A stretch of 6,355 nt of DNA from Actinomycetota bacterium (GTDB lineage Bacteria; Actinomycetota; Acidimicrobiia; Actinomarinales; Actinomarinaceae), in the NCBI GenBank assembly GCA_027729925.1, contig JAQCEB010000038.1:1-6355 (forward strand), in the 5' to 3' direction. The number at the start of each line of letters is the position of its first letter. The first letter of the stretch is position 1. This document shows, one piece after another, positions 5,400 to 6,355 of this stretch. The position numbers and the translations under genes are program-made. The notes under the pieces were generated by a model. That model saw nothing but the letters and a program-made list of their open reading frames with translations. It had not been told where the DNA came from and searched no databases.

Positions 5400-5417
5400 A
5401 TTGTACTTCTAGAAGTA
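5400..5417 (-). promoter_or_regulatory. Candidate -10 box plus 14-bp perfect palindrome upstream of the PPOX-class gene
   Basis: On the minus strand TACAAT (5400-5405) lies 6 nt before the ATG. The palindrome TACTTCTAGAAGTA (5404-5417) overlaps its upstream end and extends into the spacer, where a dimeric repressor could block polymerase. The half-site AATTACTTC recurs farther upstream at 5470-5478. No -35 consensus is recognised. The regulator is unknown. Confidence 0.45.
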
Positions 5418-5478
5418 ATTTAAAAGTAGTGAGGGAAGTTGAATTATTCTTCTAGCTAAGTAGCTATCTGAAGTAATT
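5412..5478. repeat. Repeated 9-mer and short dyads in the PPOX-class upstream region
   Basis: GAAGTAATT occurs at 5412-5420 and again at 5470-5478 on the + strand, 58 bp apart. Between them, TAGCTA occurs twice (5453-5458 and 5461-5466); being self-complementary, the pair can form a stem. These may be operator half-sites, but AT-rich DNA makes short repeats common. Confidence 0.3.
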
Positions 5479-5496
5479 AGATACATTATGAAAATT

Positions 5497-5520
5497 AAAA
5501 ATAAAACAAGTTTTATTTTT
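5497..5520. other. 11-bp AT-rich inverted repeat between two minus-strand genes
   Basis: AAAAATAAAAC (5497-5507) is perfectly complementary to GTTTTATTTTT (5510-5520) with only 2 nt between. It lies between the strong terminator (5556-5584) and the PPOX-class promoter area. It could be a secondary terminator for either strand or a cruciform-prone AT element; it has one G-C pair. Confidence 0.35.
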
Positions 5521-5555
5521 TTACTCACAAAAATATTGTAAAAGATTACTAAATC

Positions 5556-5584
5556 AAAAAGGGGTTTTGAAAAACCCCTTTTTT
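5556..5584 (-). terminator. Strong rho-independent terminator of the six-helix membrane protein gene
   Basis: AAAAAGGGGTTTT (5556-5568) and AAAACCCCTTTTT (5571-5583) form a perfect 13-bp stem with a GGGG/CCCC core and U-tracts on both sides. It begins 20 nt after the stop codon of the minus-strand gene at 5604 and separates it from the PPOX-class unit. The structure is symmetric and could work in both directions, but no + strand gene runs into it. Confidence 0.9.
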
Positions 5585-5603
5585 CTTTAAGTAATGTTAA
5601 TTG

Positions 5604-6233
5604 TTACTCTTTGTAGTTACTAATAGCGTCTCCTACTCCAACAATAAATAAAGGATATAGAATTACGCCTCCAAGTATAAAGAGTGGGACAAAAACAACT
5701 GCTGGAACAAGCCCAAATAATGTCAGTATTTGTACGGGAACAATAATCGCAGAAAAAATATTTCCAACTAATTGTGTACGCTTACTGAGTTGATTCTTTC
5801 TTCTTTTGTCTGTCCTTACTAATAAATAAATATACAAGCCATAAAATAAAAAGACTGTATTGGTAAAGGACCCTGAAACTTCAGCTATAGTTGTTGCATT
5901 AAGTGTTGATTCAAAAACACTGTTGTTGTTAAAAACTGCTCCTAGAGCAAACAACATCTGTACTACAACTACTGTGAACAAAACAGAATGCATATGTGCT
6001 AAATCCCAAGTTTTTTTAACCTCAAAAACAATATATATTGCATACAGTATTCCTGTTGTTAAAAATGCAATAACAAAATTCAGAATCGAAGTAATTGTTC
6101 CGTATGTTGGATCAAAACCTACAGCATCTGGACCTTGAATTAATGCAATAATCAAGAAGTTAACTAAAACTCCTACTGCGATTACTCTAGTAACTATTTT
6201 CAAATTTCCTATTTCATCTTTAAATGTATCCAT
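5604..6233 (-). CDS. Six-helix integral membrane protein of unknown function
   Basis: This 209-residue protein has six hydrophobic segments (about 13-33, 46-69, 82-101, 117-138, 154-175 and 177-200). A basic loop, T141-D-K-R-R-K ... S-K-R152, lies between helices 4 and 5 and is expected on the cytoplasmic side. H80 and H82 sit at the start of helix 3 and T75-W-D77 just before it. No transporter, enzyme or receptor motif could be recognised, so no function is proposed. The ATG at 6231-6233 is preceded by AAAGGAG (6237-6243), a good Shine-Dalgarno at an unusually short 3-nt spacing. It begins 11 nt after the stop of an upstream gene that is cut by the window edge, so the two probably form an operon. 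A strong terminator follows 20 nt after the stop. Confidence 0.85.
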   Translation of the reverse strand: MDTFKDEIGNLKIVTRVIAVGVLVNFLIIALIQGPDAVGFDPTYGTITSILNFVIAFLTTGILYAIYIVFEVKKTWDLAHMHSVLFTVVVVQMLFALGAVFNNNSVFESTLNATTIAEVSGSFTNTVFLFYGLYIYLLVRTDKRRKNQLSKRTQLVGNIFSAIIVPVQILTLFGLVPAVVFVPLFILGGVILYPLFIVGVGDAISNYKE

Positions 6234-6236
6234 GTT

Positions 6237-6243
6237 CTCCTTT
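6237..6243 (-). promoter_or_regulatory. Ribosome binding site of the six-helix membrane protein
   Basis: AAAGGAG on the minus strand overlaps the stop region of the upstream gene and lies 3 nt from the ATG. It shows that this organism uses Shine-Dalgarno sites for genes inside operons, in contrast to the SD-less first genes elsewhere in the window. Confidence 0.7.
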
Positions 6244-6244
6244 C

Positions 6245-6355
6245 TTATATTTTCCCTACAGGAAAGTCAACATAGTTTTTCCAAACTTCACATTGACCTG
6301 TTAACTCCTGGGGAGCTTCTTTGATTAACTTTTTAACTGCATCGGAAACTACTCC
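6245..6355 (-). CDS. C-terminal 36 residues of an unidentified protein (partial)
   Basis: The minus-strand frame is open from the right edge to TAA at 6245-6247. The visible tail is soluble and mixed in charge, with an amphipathic-looking stretch (SDAVKKLIKEAP) and the end VWKNYVDFPVGKI, containing one cysteine. No family is recognised from so short a piece. The 11-nt gap to the next gene, with a Shine-Dalgarno directly after this stop, supports a shared operon with the six-helix membrane protein. The start lies outside the window. Confidence 0.6.
   Translation of the reverse strand, partial: GVVSDAVKKLIKEAPQELTGQCEVWKNYVDFPVGKI

Noticed and set aside
5488..5541. + strand 17-codon ORF beginning MKIKNKTSF
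   Set aside because: It has no ribosome binding site or promoter, and its content is AT-run driven and overlaps the AT-rich inverted repeat.
5860..6138. 92-residue + strand ORF
   Set aside because: It is antisense to the six-helix membrane protein, which has a Shine-Dalgarno, operon context and terminator on the minus strand.

Overview
The window is AT-rich throughout (roughly one third G+C) and gene-dense, with short intergenic gaps. Several clues point to a small-genome, low-GC, probably marine actinobacterium, for example the Actinomarinales/Acidimicrobiia type. These clues are a probable F420-dependent split-barrel enzyme of the PPOX class, a secreted fibronectin-III protein with a very long threonine-only linker, and start codons that sit right behind -10 hexamers with no Shine-Dalgarno, as in leaderless actinobacterial transcripts. 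The taxonomic guess is inference; no rRNA or other marker gene is present.

Left part (1-3235). A possible gene end enters from the left on the + strand (1-84, weak). It converges on a large minus-strand gene (94-2175) for a predicted surface lipoprotein with about six fibronectin-III-like domains and a run of 62 consecutive threonines. Upstream of it on the same strand is a 328-residue multi-pass membrane protein (2249-3235) with an internally duplicated Asp/His motif.

Centre (3236-4980). A short divergent promoter region separates the membrane protein from a + strand APC-superfamily permease (3310-4479). The 243 bp after the permease hold no gene. They carry a cluster of inverted repeats, a good promoter candidate (TTGCAC, 17 bp, TATAAT), a potential RNA with two mutually exclusive hairpins, and an AT-rich terminator-like hairpin. 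Then comes a small YeaQ/YmgE/GlsB-type membrane protein (4723-4980).

Right part (4981-6355). On the minus strand are a partial gene entering from the right edge (6245-6355) and, 11 nt downstream, a six-helix membrane protein (5604-6233) that ends in a strong rho-independent terminator (5556-5584). A separate transcription unit follows: the PPOX-class enzyme (5022-5393) and, overlapping its stop as ATGA or just after, a 12- to 14-codon cysteine-rich ORF (4981-5019) whose stop codon abuts the stop codon of the YeaQ-type gene.

There is no shared pathway: the genes look like independent envelope, transport and redox functions. The least ordinary items are the cysteine-rich micro-ORF, the switch-like RNA candidate at 4576-4695, the duplicated Asp/His motif in the membrane protein, the 62-threonine tract, and the repeated leaderless arrangement (-10 hexamer, 6 nt, start codon). 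No CRISPR array, insertion sequence, tRNA or rRNA was seen.
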